Positions 46,927-56,690 are shown, counted from the first letter of the stretch. The stretch is DNA of 64,000 nucleotides from Petrolisthes cinctipes (GCA_033782935.1 JAWQEG010000410.1:496001-560000), one strand, 5' to 3'. Made by a program: numbers and translations. Notes: a model not told the origin generated them from the letters alone.

Positions 46927-47357
46927 CAGGGTTCTTCAAATTACGGGTCCCGAATTCCTCCAAACTGCGTCGCAGGCTCACAAAAATAAATACATGAATA
47001 AAATAGAATAATAATATTTGTGACAATAAAATAAATATGAAGTTCATACATGAATCCACCTAACATATTTTTATAATCGAATTTTCATATATTTAATTAT
47101 AAATATAAGAAAATCATTGCACAAATATTAGCCTTCTTGAATGAGTGTGTGAGAGAGAGAGGGAAGGGTAGGTGAGGCAGTGTTTATAATTCTGGTTAGA
47201 ATGCCTTTTAATCATAAATATTATGTTTCAGCGTCTGGCCTTGTATTGTCTTAGGTTGATAATTCTGATCATTTGTAAAATATCTTTCTGTATGGGTCGC
47301 GAGAATGATGTCTTAGTAAAAACTGGGTCATGACTGAAAAAAGATTGAAGAACCCTG
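46927..47357. mobile_element. hAT-type MITE (right arm copy)
   Basis: Inverted copy of 45009-45437 with the same duplication in reverse complement (CTTTAAAC, 46919-46926 and 47358-47365). Identical target sites in both arms show that one insertion was followed by duplication of the whole arm. Confidence 0.9.
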
Positions 47358-48155
47358 CTTTAAACTGTTGGTGATTCGATACCGTTCACAGTGTATGCTT
47401 CATTCATTCCTCCTGACACACGTCTCTCTACCTGATCATTCGTTACCCTCTTATATAGCTCCGCCCACATTTCTCTCCTCGTCTCTCACTAACATCCCCC
47501 CTCCCTCCACCTGCAACTGTTACCAGATCCGACAAGGCCCAAACCAAATCGCTGATGGATGGGGTGTGGACCATTGATCTGTCCGGAGCTGTACTTGTGT
47601 AAGTGCTCCCAAATACTGTACTACCCTTGATAATTTTCTCTAATGTTGTTGACTGATTTAAGTATCAACCAAATAACATTACTAGATAAGCTTGGTGTTA
47701 GGAAATTAACTACATTTTCTAGTTGTTACGAACCCTTGATGTCACAGTGGTGTATAAGAATTCATCAGGCCAACTGTACATGCTAGAGTTGTTATGCCAT
47801 AAAACTAAAACCCCTGAGCCACCTATCCCAATATCTTAAGCAAAGGTTTCTAAGGTTTCAAAACATCTTGGCGATGGTGGTGAGTTGGGAAGGAAGTCAG
47901 CATGAAGGCTTGCTCGGAGGAATCCGAAGTGACAATGCCGCAATCTGGGCAATGTAAAATACTCCATCAAGAAATATCATAGATAAATATATGTATATAA
48001 ATAATTATACATATAATTTATGACAGATCAGTATAATTCATGATTCTAGAGATAGATTAAATGCAATTCAAATAACTAGTAAATTAAAAATATGACACAA
48101 TTAGAGTAGAATTTATAAATGAAGAAAGATAATAATGAATCAGCATTTCTCTTAC

Positions 48156-48233
48156 CGGAACAATAAAGTTCAGGTGGTTGAGTTCCTCAAGCAACAGCAG
48201 TTTCAATAGGGGCTGAATCTTCTTATGATGTGT
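48156..48233 (-). pseudogene. Duplicated THAP-gene exon, disabled
   Basis: A 78-bp copy of the exon at 48435-48512, with the same splice acceptor (CAACAG) and donor (CCG/GTAAGAG). In the exon frame, CAA of the good copy is TAA here. The duplication covers about 200 bp, including flanking intron. A partial third copy of the flank is at about 49178-49260. Confidence 0.6.
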
Positions 48234-48434
48234 CTGTTGAGTGAAAGAGAACTTGTCTTGAATAGGATACAGAAAATATTCACTGTACTGTATATATATT
48301 TTCAACTAAAGGAATATATAATAGACCCTATATACCATATGTAACTCATTTATAACTAGTAAATTAAAAATATGAAACAATTAGAGAAGAATTATAAATG
48401 AAGAAAGATAATAATGAATCAGCATTTCTCTTAC

Positions 48435-48512
48435 CGGAACAATAAAGTTCATGTTCTTGAGTTCTTCCAGCAACTGCAGTTTCAATAGGGGCTGAATCTT
48501 CTTGTGATGTGT
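48435..48512 (-). CDS. THAP-domain gene, internal exon
   Basis: 78 bp, phase 1 to phase 1, the same as the preceding exon. Acceptor CACTCAACAG, donor GTAAGAG. It reads DTSQEDSAPIETAVAGRTQE then HELYCS, an acidic, probably disordered linker. Because a second frame (THHKKIQPLLK...) is open with an alternative acceptor, the frame choice rests on phase consistency. Confidence 0.5.
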
Positions 48513-48581
48513 CTGTTGAGTGAAAGAGAACTCGTCTTGAAGAGAATACAGAAAACATTCACTGTACTGTATATCCATTTT

Positions 48582-49116
48582 GGTAAATTTACTGTTTTGG
48601 ACAGAATAGGATTCTTTGGACAATAATATATTTTACTAGTGTTTTTTTATGTGTTTTCTACAATTTTTAAATTAATTTCCGTCGCAATTTTTTTTTTTTT
48701 TTTTTTAGCCAAACCTAATCTGGACCGCGGCACACTACCAGGGCCTAACTGGGGCAGACTACCGGGACCTAACCAGGGCAGACTACCGGGACCTTACCAG
48801 GGCAGACTACCGGGATTAGATTTCAAGTGTAAACTGTGCTCTACATCCATCCATGTCGGCTATTTCTATTTTCCCAGTAATCTGCCCTGGTTAGATCCCG
48901 GTAGCCTGCCCTGGTTAGGTCCCGGTAGTCTGCCCCGGTTAGGTCCCGGTAGTGTGCTGCGGTCCAGATTAGGTTAGGATAAGTTAGGTTTGGCTAAAAA
49001 AAAAAAAAAAAAATGCGACGGAAATGAATATCAAAATCGTTGAAAACACAAAAAAACACTAGTAAAATATATTATTGTCCAAAGAATCCTATTCTGTCCG
49101 AAACAGTAAATTTACC
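48582..49116. mobile_element. Foldback element with CCGGGACCTAACC repeats
   Basis: Inverted arms start GGTAAATTTACTGTTT and extend about 250 bp on each side (including AGAATAGGATTCTTTGGAC, T-runs of 18-22 and AGCCAAACCTAA). Toward the centre, units of about 24 bp (ACCGGGACCTAACCAGGGCA) occur in both orientations. Related repeats are at 53320-53465 and 55027-55080. No coding region; located in a THAP-gene intron. Confidence 0.82.
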
Positions 49117-49377
49117 TATATTTTCAACTAAAGGAATATATAATAATTATACCCTATATACCATATGTAACTCACTGATGTCTGTTGAGTGAAAGAGAAC
49201 TTGTCTTGCAGAGAATGCAGAAAATATTCACTGTACTGTATATATATTTTCAACTAAAGGAATATATAATATACCCTATATACCATATGTAACTCACTGA
49301 TTGAAATGTTATATTTCAGCAAGACAGTAAAAATTTTAATAAAAATCAATTTTAAAAAGTCATAAAATTCTTCCTAC

Positions 49378-49455
49378 CAGAAACACTGAGCAAATCTTGC
49401 AAAAGCTGGCGCCTCTGTTTTTCCTCAGCTCTGCGCCCACGGTGTTTTGCACTTT
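49378..49455 (-). CDS. THAP-domain gene, exon 2
   Basis: 78 bp, phase 1 to phase 1, with acceptor CCTTTTTGCAG (49456-49466) and donor CTG/GTAGGAAG. It reads ESAKHRGRRAEEKQRRQLLQ then DLLSVS: basic, Arg/Glu-rich and helical, directly following the THAP domain, as nuclear-localisation-like basic linkers do in THAP proteins. Strong splice sites on both sides and an open matching phase make it credible. Confidence 0.65.
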
Positions 49456-49939
49456 CTGCAAAAAGGAAAATAATTAAATCAGACAATCTGGTGGTGCAAT
49501 TTATTTGTATGATCAAGATGGAAAACCTTTCTGCTCTTTTGGTATGGTTATGTTTCCCACCTCCCTACCAAACTAGTCATTTATAAAAACTGAAAATATT
49601 AAGAAATGGTCCCAATCTACCTGCCACCTAACGTTAGTATAAACCAACCCTACACAATAAAACCAAATAACCTATAAAACTTTCATAAAATTGGCCTATC
49701 TTGTCACATTTCAATAGTATGGCTCATATAAACCTTACTTTCAATAAAGATTATGGGCAGCCCATATCTATGCACAATGGAATTGGCCAACACTTATTTT
49801 AACCTGTTAACAAGCACCATCAAGAAATATTTGTCGGCTCCTACTAATTGCAATTGAAAGATGATATTTAGTAAGTTTTGCACAATAAGTATTATACCGA
49901 AAGTATTGGCAGTAACAGATAAGAGTCCATATTGCCTAC

Positions 49940-50243
49940 CTGAATCCTCCTCCTGTTTTGGGAGAAACAGCGAAGGTACAGCATCAGCCTTCAGTGATCT
50001 TGTTGCCTGTGGAGACTTGTTCAGGACCTTCCTCTTGATGCTGTAATTCTGTTTGTAATCTGCTGCCTTAAAATGACAGGAGCACACTCTGGCAGTCTCT
50101 GGGTTTAGTTTATCTGCCCGATAGCACGAATTATTCCACTGTTTTAACACTGATTTTGTCTTTGGAAATCGATAAAAATGACAGTTTTCTTGTTTCTTGC
50201 TCCTGTTATTGCTATTGCACCCGTAAACAGCACACCTTGTCAT
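49940..50243 (-). CDS. THAP-domain zinc-finger protein, exon 1
   Basis: 101 codons from the ATG at 50243, ending in phase 1 at a consensus donor (CAG/GTAGGC). It encodes a complete THAP DNA-binding domain: C4, C9, P27, W36, C54-X2-H57, F58 and the closing AVPSLF box (88-93). This C2CH finger binds DNA in P-element-derived transcription factors and transposases. Downstream exons add a basic linker and a coiled coil, the layout of THAP regulators rather than of a P transposase. Upstream lie a CRE palindrome (50333) and a 20-unit array (50356). A host gene is most likely; recent domestication cannot be judged. Confidence 0.8.
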
Positions 50244-50355
50244 TGTTCTTAAAGAGAAAAACAGCTGGAGTCACTGAGATACAAGCAAAGCCAAGGCAAA
50301 ACTCCTCTATGCGTCCGTGTTTGGGTCTCCAGTGACGTCACGGCTGTATGGCGCC
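50244..50355 (-). promoter_or_regulatory. Probable THAP-gene promoter with CRE palindrome
   Basis: The 112 bp between the THAP ATG and the 57-bp array contain a full TGACGTCA (50333-50340) and a G/C-rich patch (GGCGCC). No TATA box is seen. The position directly upstream of exon 1 suggests promoter or 5' UTR sequence; the transcription start is unknown. Confidence 0.45.
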
Positions 50356-51495
50356 GTGCATTGTGGGTAAAACAAGTGCTCAGTGAACTATCCTTACTGT
50401 CTATCATCCTTGGTGCATTGTGGGTAAAACAAGTGCTCAGTGAACTATCCTTACTGTCTATCATCCTTGGTGCATTGTGGGTAAAACAAGTGCTCAGTGA
50501 ACTATCCTTACTGTCTATCATCCTTGGTGCATTGTGGGTAAAACAAGTGCTCAGTGAACTATCCTTACTGTCTATCATCCTTGGTGCATTGTGGGTAAAA
50601 CAAGTGTTCAGTGAACTATCCTTACTGTCTATCATCCTTGGTGCATTGTGGGTAAAACAAGTGCTCAGTGAACTATCCTTACTGTCTATCATCCTTGGTG
50701 CATTGTGGGTAAAACAAGTGCTCAGTGAACTATCCTTACTGTCTATCATCCTTGGTGCATTGTGGGTAAAACAAGTGCTCAGTGAACTATCCTTACTGTC
50801 TATCATCCTTGGTGCATTGTGGGTAAAACAAGTGCTCAGTGAACTATCCTTACTGTCTATCATCCTTGGTGCATTGTGGGTAAAACAAGTGCTCAGTGAA
50901 CTATCCTTACTGTCTATCATCCTTGGTGCATTGTGGGTAAAACAAGTGCTCAGTGAACTATCCTTACTGTCTATCATCCTTGGTGCATTGTGGGTAAAAC
51001 AAGTGCTCAGTGAACTATCCTTACTGTCTATCATCCTTGGTGCATTGTGGGTAAAACAAGTGCTCAGTGAACTATCCTTACTGTCTATCATCCTTGGTGC
51101 ATTGTGGGTAAAACAAGTGCTCAGTGAACTATCCTTACTGTCTATCATCCTTGGTGCATTGTGGGTAAAACAAGTGCTCAGTGAACTATCCTTACTGTCT
51201 ATCATCCTTGGTGCATTGTGGGTAAAACAAGTGCTCAGTGAACTATCCTTACTGTCTATCATCCTTGGTGCATTGTGGGTAAAACAAGTGCTCAGTGAAC
51301 TATCCTTACTGTCTATCATCCTTGGTGCATTGTGGGTAAAACAAGTGCTCAGTGAACTATCCTTACTGTCTATCATCCTTGGTGCATTGTGGGTAAAACA
51401 AGTGCTCAGTGAACTATCCTTACTGTCTATCATCCTTGGTGCATTGTGGGTAAAACAAGTGCTCAGTGAACTATCCTTACTGTCTATCATCCTTG
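50356..51495. repeat. Exact 20 x 57-bp tandem array
   Basis: Twenty units of exactly 57 bp, beginning GTGCATTGTGGGTAAAACAA and ending CTATCATCCTTG. By eye they are identical except one C-to-T in the fifth unit (near 50607). Because 57 is 3 x 19, both strands stay open for about 400 codons; these frames are by-products. On the minus strand each unit contains TTACCCACAATGCAC, close to the ZNF143/Staf binding consensus. The array lies directly upstream of the THAP gene. Near-perfect homogeneity points to recent expansion or ongoing homogenisation. Confidence 0.97.
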
Positions 51496-51645
51496 CTACA
51501 ACCTGTGTTACGTGCCAACCCATGCCAGTTACACCACACTATTATGTACTAAGGTATCTACACTACTCTACACCCACTTATTAATTAATTACTACAGTCC
51601 AACAACCTATATACTCCTCCACACGACCACCACCACGATCACCTC

Positions 51646-52245
51646 AGTCCCCATTTAGTCCCCTGTATTAATTTCCCCATTTAGTCCCCTGTATTAATTT
51701 CTCCCCATTTAGTCCCCTGTATTAATTTCTCCCCATTTAGTCCCCTGTATTAATTTCCCCATTTAGTCCCCTGTATTAATTTCCCCATTTAGTCCCCTGT
51801 ATTAATTTCCCCATTTAGTCCCCTGTATTAATTTCTCCCCAATTAGTCCCTTGTATTAATTTCTTCCCATTTAGTCCCCTGTATTAATTTCCCCATTTAG
51901 TCCCCTGTATTAATTTCTCCCCAATTAGTCCCCTGTATTAGTTTCTTCCCATTTAGTCCCCTGTATTAATTTCTCCCCATTTAGTCCCCTGTATTAATTT
52001 CTCCCCATTTAGTCCCCTGTATTAATTTCTCCCCAATTAGTCCCTTGTATTAATTTCTTCCCATTTAGTCCCCTGTATTAATTTCCCCATTTAGTCCCCT
52101 GTATTAATTTCTCCCCAATTAGTCCCCTGTATTAATTTCTCCCCAATTAGTCCCCTGTATTAATTTCTCCCCAATTAGTCCCCTGTATTAATTTCTTCCC
52201 ATTTAGTCCCCTGTATTAATTTCTCCCCATTTAGTCCCCTGTGTT
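51646..52245. repeat. ~27-30-bp minisatellite
   Basis: About 21 units of CCATTTAGTCCCCTGTATTA plus ATTTC and a variable TCC/TTCC/CC spacer; some units read CCAATTAG. Unit length varies between 26 and 30, giving a higher-order pattern. Non-coding. Confidence 0.95.
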
Positions 52246-52788
52246 GCCAAGAAATTTATAGCCCAAAGTGGTGAATTTTACATTATTGATATCAATAATT
52301 TATAGTGAAAAATCCACACCACCATCGCGGTAATGAAGAACATTTGTGTTGTATAAATTGATGTTATTTTGTTTATTACAATTATGTAAAGTAAATGTTC
52401 ATATCATCTATATATCAATAATAATATAGGTTGTGGTGGTAGAGCAGTGTTGCCAGGTGCAGGAAAATTTCTCTGTTTTAGGGAATTTTGACATCCACAC
52501 AGGGAAATTATATAAAGATTTTTCCAGGAGTAAACAGGAACATTTCTGTTATATGGAATTTGGAAGTTCACACGGGGAAATTATAATTTTTTTTTTTCAA
52601 GAGTAAACACTAGGGAAATTTGTACCAGTCAATGTTCAAGAGTAAACAGCTGGGAATTATTGAGGAAAAAAAAGGGAAATTCTGATATTTAAAGTTGGGG
52701 AAATTTCATGAAACACTGACAAGCAGGTCTGGCAACACTGCTTATCTTCCTTTTGTAAACATGGTGAGTTAGCAGACGAATTTATTAG
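52246..52788. other. Gene-free stretch
   Basis: A/T-rich sequence with irregular repeats of a GGGAAATT..AGAGTAAACA motif (52490-52700), spaced about 65-90 bp. No gene is seen. Confidence 0.5.
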
Positions 52789-53172
52789 TGGTATTGGTTT
52801 GTAAGCTTCCCAACCAACCACACTTGTAAGGCTTCATTATTTTAGGGTTGATTCCACAGTGATATTGGTTTGTAAGCTTCCCAACCAACCACACTTGTAA
52901 GGCTTCATTATTTTAGGGTCCATTCCACAGTGGTATTGGTTTGTAAGCTTCCCAACCACCCAGAAGTCATTTACACGGCTAACATTCTTTCGTTTGCATG
53001 CTTACAAACCAATACCAACCACTGTGGAATCAACCCTAAAATAATGAAGCCTTACACGTGTGGTTGGTTGGGAAGCTTACAAACCAATACCACTGTGGAA
53101 TGGACCCTAAAATAATGAAGCCTTACACGTGTGGTTGGTTGGGAAGCTTACAAACCAATACCAACCACTGTG
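52789..53172. repeat. Inverted tandem array (cruciform-prone)
   Basis: Two and a half direct units of about 81 bp (GGTATTGGTTTGTAAGCTTC ... TTATTTTAGGGT) on the left (52789-52966) are mirrored by equivalent units in reverse orientation on the right (53001-53172), around a 35-bp centre. Every unit can therefore pair with one on the other side. Confidence 0.9.
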
Positions 53173-53319
53173 GGGAATGGACCCTTATTAATCTCAAACC
53201 AGTTAGTGTGTCCGTCACTTACTCTGACTTTATTTTCACATTTTGTTTTTATTGTTAGTTTACACACCAAAATCGGTATTTATTGAAAGAATTACCATTT
53301 TGTAGCAGTGTTGCCATAT

Positions 53320-53466
53320 CCGGCTAGGTCCCTGTATTTTGCCCCGGTCGTTTTCTGTACTTTACCACGGTTATTTCCCGGTAGTTTGTCCAGGTTAGGT
53401 CCCGGTAGTTTGTCCAGGTTAGGTCCCGGTAGTTTGCCCAGGTTAGGTCCCGATAGTTTGTTACTT
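53320..53466. repeat. GGTTAGGTCCCGGTAGTTTG repeats
   Basis: About four units of roughly 24 bp. The same motif resumes at 55027-55060 on the far side of the LINE at 53467-55026, so the LINE inserted into this array. It matches the centre of the foldback element at 48582-49116. Confidence 0.8.
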
Positions 53467-53543
53467 ACTTGTTACTTGTTGTTGGATATTCTATGCCCCG
53501 CTCCACCAGCAGATGGTGCTCCGCAGGGCCTCTCTCAATATTA

Positions 53544-53796
53544 CTAAACACTATAATCACTTGTAATACTCATATCATCCGTGTCGTAACACTCAGCGAA
53601 CAGATGTGTTTTCAGTCATTTCTTAAAAATCGTGCAATTTTCACTACTCCGGACATCTAATGGCAATCCATTTGTCTCTGCCAAAGCCATGATATAAAAA
53701 TGATCATTGTTAATTAGATCGCAAATATCCATTGTCTTATTACCCATTGATTGTGCATTGAAAAAACAACCTCTAATAATGTTTAAGTTTGTGCTG
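53544..53796 (-). pseudogene. Remnant of LINE ORF2: endonuclease start joined to C-terminus
   Basis: After the ORF1 stop the sequence reads LNIIRGCFFNAQSMGNKT, DLINNDHFYIMALAET (the opening strand and Glu motif of an APE-type endonuclease). It then continues directly as LPLDVRSSENCTIFKK-LKTHLF, the usual extreme C-terminal motif of CR1/L2-type polymerases. Everything between (about 800 residues) is absent. A stop interrupts the C-terminal motif. Confidence 0.75.
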
Positions 53797-53797
53797 T

Positions 53798-54904
53798 TCA
53801 GTATCCGTTTTCTGTGCTACTTTTGATTTTCTGGAGTTCCTCTTGCATCACTGAACAATACCTCACATCATTTGCCATATGCTCAAAATCAGTTTTCTTA
53901 AACCTCTTACAGCTTATACATGTTCTCTCAGTAGACGTACAATCCCTCGTGTTATGGTTACCAGCACACTTAGCACATATTGGATCTTCTCCCTTTCCTT
54001 TGGATAAACATCTAAGTGCAGTATGACCAAACCTTTGACAGTGATGGCAGACCGTCGCCCTATATCTGTCCCTCACGGAATAGACACCCCATCCCAATTT
54101 AACTTGATCACGATTCTTATGAATTAGCTCCCTTATCTCTGGATCACACTTAATAATGTAATGAGTAGTACCACCTGTAGCAGGCTTGTCAAAAAGTAGC
54201 TCCATTTTTGCCTTGACGTCAGTTACCCCTTGTAAGTAGTCATTTCGATCAATCAAGATCTCAATTAGCTTATCACCAGATTCTTCCTCTTTGTTGACGT
54301 TACAAATCATTATTTTAGGCTTTAGCTTCCTTACATTCTTTGTCGTCACATCGGGTACAGCCCCAAGTTTTTGAGCTGCTTCATCTCTCTTCTTTTCGTC
54401 CTCAAAATTCATTACGATGTCTCCCTTCTGTGTAAATCTTGTGTTGACTATCTGTGTACCATCTAGAGCCTCAGCAACTTCTTTCTTTTTATCTGCAACC
54501 TTCAGCTTATCGTCCGTAGACTTCACCACCAGCAGATTTTTCTTCTCGTTTTTCTTCTTCTTCACTACAGTCGCCCAGGTCTCATCAGTCAGGTCTGAGT
54601 CAGCGCTGATCGCATCACCAACTCGACCCAACTCGGTCACAACATCCTCCATCTTTCCTTCCACTAGTTTCTTCATTTGATCTTTCATCTCATTCATTAC
54701 TTTCTTCAACTCATTAATATCCTTTTGGACTCTGTTCAGACCCATATAGCAACTATCGCATGACCAGTTGATCAACTTGATATTTTCAGCTTTCACACCA
54801 TTGAGATGAGCACATTTCAAGTGACACCAGCTAGGACAAGTTTCACAACCAATCCACTTATCCACCCCCCCAGTTGTCTCCTTACAAGAATAATACCTGG
54901 CCAT
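53798..54904 (-). CDS. LINE ORF1 protein with PHD-like and CCHC fingers, intact
   Basis: 368 residues, uninterrupted. Residues 1-53 form a PHD/RING-like Cys/His module (CKETTGGVDKWIGCETCPSWC ends here, H, C...CDSC). Residues 55-90 form a coiled coil (INELKKVMNEMKDQMKKL). A Lys-rich linker precedes a central alpha/beta region, probably RRM-like (KIMICNVNKEEESGDK). The C-terminus has CHHCQRFGHTALRC and CAKCAGNHNTRDC knuckles and a third Cys pair. In the family it binds element RNA. The frame is intact although ORF2 is gone. A host gene derived from such a protein is a less likely alternative. Confidence 0.82.
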   Translation of the reverse strand: MARYYSCKETTGGVDKWIGCETCPSWCHLKCAHLNGVKAENIKLINWSCDSCYMGLNRVQKDINELKKVMNEMKDQMKKLVEGKMEDVVTELGRVGDAISADSDLTDETWATVVKKKKNEKKNLLVVKSTDDKLKVADKKKEVAEALDGTQIVNTRFTQKGDIVMNFEDEKKRDEAAQKLGAVPDVTTKNVRKLKPKIMICNVNKEEESGDKLIEILIDRNDYLQGVTDVKAKMELLFDKPATGGTTHYIIKCDPEIRELIHKNRDQVKLGWGVYSVRDRYRATVCHHCQRFGHTALRCLSKGKGEDPICAKCAGNHNTRDCTSTERTCISCKRFKKTDFEHMANDVRYCSVMQEELQKIKSSTENGY

Positions 54905-55129
54905 GATTGGCCAGGGTATTTAATAACTCTCCGATCGATTATTCAGTATGAAATAGCAGTATACTGCCCGTTGACGCGAATATACACGGAGCACGTATCA
55001 GACACGTCTATCCGCCGCGACACCTCGCACCTGTCCAGGTTAGGTCCCGGTAGTCTGCTGTGGTCTAGGTTAGGTTAGGTCAGGTCAGGTAAGGTCAGCC
55101 TAATTTCCAAATTATGTTTGTAAAACGGT

Positions 55130-55578
55130 CCATATCTCCGAGAGAAACACCATAGATGAAAAGTGTGTTAGAATGGTCCAAATGATACTAAATATGATAC
55201 TAAAATATACAACACAGTTCTTCTGTAAATTTACCCCAAAACCTTCTTAATTTTGTAGTTACAGAACACTTCCTCAATTGTCCATCATTTTCTTTGTACT
55301 ATATATATAACTTAACATGAATTTATGAAGTTCAAGTCCCATATTTTATCATTTTCATAATTTAGGTTCCATTTATCCTGTTCAACGCTTGTGTTATAAG
55401 TAGTTGTTGGTGTCTTTCTTTCAGTAAGTCCAATTAAAAGCATCTGCTCTAGTTAGTCGCTTCAAAATTTATCTGCCACTGAATTTTCTATATTGTAATA
55501 ATATAATGTCATCTTATGTCAGCTATATGACTCTAGCATCGCATTACAAGGTTTTCATAAGACTGGCGGAACAAGGTA
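55130..55578. other. Gene-free stretch
   Basis: A/T-rich, no repeats or coding signal recognised. Confidence 0.4.
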
Positions 55579-55855
55579 CAGTCACAATCAAATATCCACC
55601 CACCCACACTTTCCTTCCATCGTAGTAAATATCTTGGTAATAAAGAACAACACTTGTATGATTTTGCAGTACCTCATAATAATAATAATAATAATCTTTG
55701 TAATAAAGAACAACACGTGTATGATTTTGCAGCACCTCATAATAATAATTGAGGGGGTTGAGTTGACATAAGGTGTTGTATGATTATATTTTGATATGAT
55801 ACTGATTTATTTGTACGATGGAAGGAAAGTGTTGATGGATATTTGATTGTGGCTG
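55579..55855. mobile_element. MITE family A, copy 2
   Basis: Ends CAGTCACAATCAAATATCCA and ...ATTTGATTGTGGCTG, flanked by TA (55577-55578, 55856-55857). The inner block (TAATAAAGAACAACAC.TGTATGATTTTGCAG) occurs twice here, separated by an AAT run. Confidence 0.9.
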
Positions 55856-55866
55856 TACATATATTG

Positions 55867-56026
55867 ACAAATTTAAACATGGATCTTGTGGTTGATGATG
55901 ACAAGGTTATGGCTGCATTGGCCCTTGTAACTATTATTTTAAAAGAAGAGGAGTGGAAAGACCACCATAGGGTTGATTTGTTGTCCATGTTTACATACAA
56001 TGACAACAACACATCCTTGTACTAGC
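55867..56026 (+). other. Short ORF, possible N-terminus of a Harbinger-type transposase
   Basis: About 50 codons read NMDLVVDDDKVMAALALVTI followed by a Glu/Lys/Asp-rich stretch (LKEEEWKDHHRVD). This style resembles N-termini of arthropod Harbinger-type proteins, but no catalytic region follows. Identification is weak. Confidence 0.22.
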
Positions 56027-56529
56027 TACTCGGGAGTCGGCATGTAAATTGAGTTAAATATCAACATCCTATTATATACTTTGTGATTTTTTTTTTCCCT
56101 CAAAAATATTTTCCGATATTAATCCACCTTTTTATATTGAAGTAATTGATATTAGTATATTATTTATTGACTTTTCTGCAGAGGCAGAACTGTCTTGGCT
56201 AGAAATGCATTCCATCTTTGTGCCACAAATGCCACCACTATTCCTCATTGACAGTCCAATGAAAACCTTGTACCTTGCTAGTGTAATACCCCCTTTAATG
56301 TTCAAAATAAATCAAATATATCAATTTACTACAATTCAAATACACAACAACATTACTACAACTATTAGTCAAACTGTGATAGTCATTGTATAGGTACAGT
56401 ATTACAGGAAATTTTGCTGCTGATTGTACAGTATACAAATTTATTTGAGGTTGATATTTGGTTGATGCATTAAGATTACTTGATGGGAAGGTATTGCCAG
56501 TGATTGAGGTGTGCTTCATTATGTACAAT

Positions 56530-56690
56530 TGGCCATAGGAATTTGTACACAGGCTTATCATAAAGAGAGTTTCATTATTGTGAAAGTACTGCAGTGAATG
56601 GTCTACCAAGTGACTCAGTCATTACAAAACAAAACAACTATTATTATATTTTGTTGCAGTGACATAGACTTATATTTTCTGTGTGTTGTA
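56530..56690. repeat. Segment duplicated at 62205-62425
   Basis: Contains TACTGCAGTGAATGGTCTAC and CAAGTGAC followed by AAAACAAC and a TTGTTGCAGTGACATAG block; the same order of motifs appears at 62205-62425. Both copies end with a splice-acceptor-like TTGCAG. This suggests a local segmental duplication. Confidence 0.65.

Larger units (their letters stand above)
44776..47591. mobile_element. 2.8-kb inverted-repeat element with ~1.14-kb arms
   Basis: The left arm 44776-45911 and right arm 46449-47591 are inverted copies at high identity (roughly 95% by eye) around a 537-bp spacer that holds a run of 34 A (46363-46396). Ends read CAGCTCCGGACAGATCAA and are flanked by TA on both sides (44774-44775, 47592-47593). 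Each arm contains the same hAT MITE and the same LINE 3' tail, so one arm was copied from the other after those insertions. The spacer has no coding region. It lies within a large intron of the THAP gene. Confidence 0.82.
53467..55026 (-). mobile_element. LINE with intact ORF1 and deleted ORF2
   Basis: On the minus strand: a short 5' leader (to 54905), intact ORF1, the first ~40 codons of an ORF2 endonuclease, then an abrupt junction (near 53673) to the last ~30 codons typical of an ORF2 C-terminus, a short 3' UTR and a tail of AACAAGTAACAAGTAAG-type repeats. It lies inside a GGTTAGGTCCCGGTAGT array that flanks it on both sides. About 1.56 kb in all. Family (CR1/L2-like) is inferred from the PHD-type ORF1. 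Confidence 0.75.

Noticed and set aside
50249..51584. Two overlapping ORFs of more than 400 codons on opposite strands
   Set aside because: Both are direct read-outs of the 57-bp array, whose unit is a multiple of three; periodic sequence keeps frames open without coding selection.
50356..52245. CRISPR-like repeat arrays
   Set aside because: Repeats are contiguous tandem units without spacers, in eukaryotic DNA.
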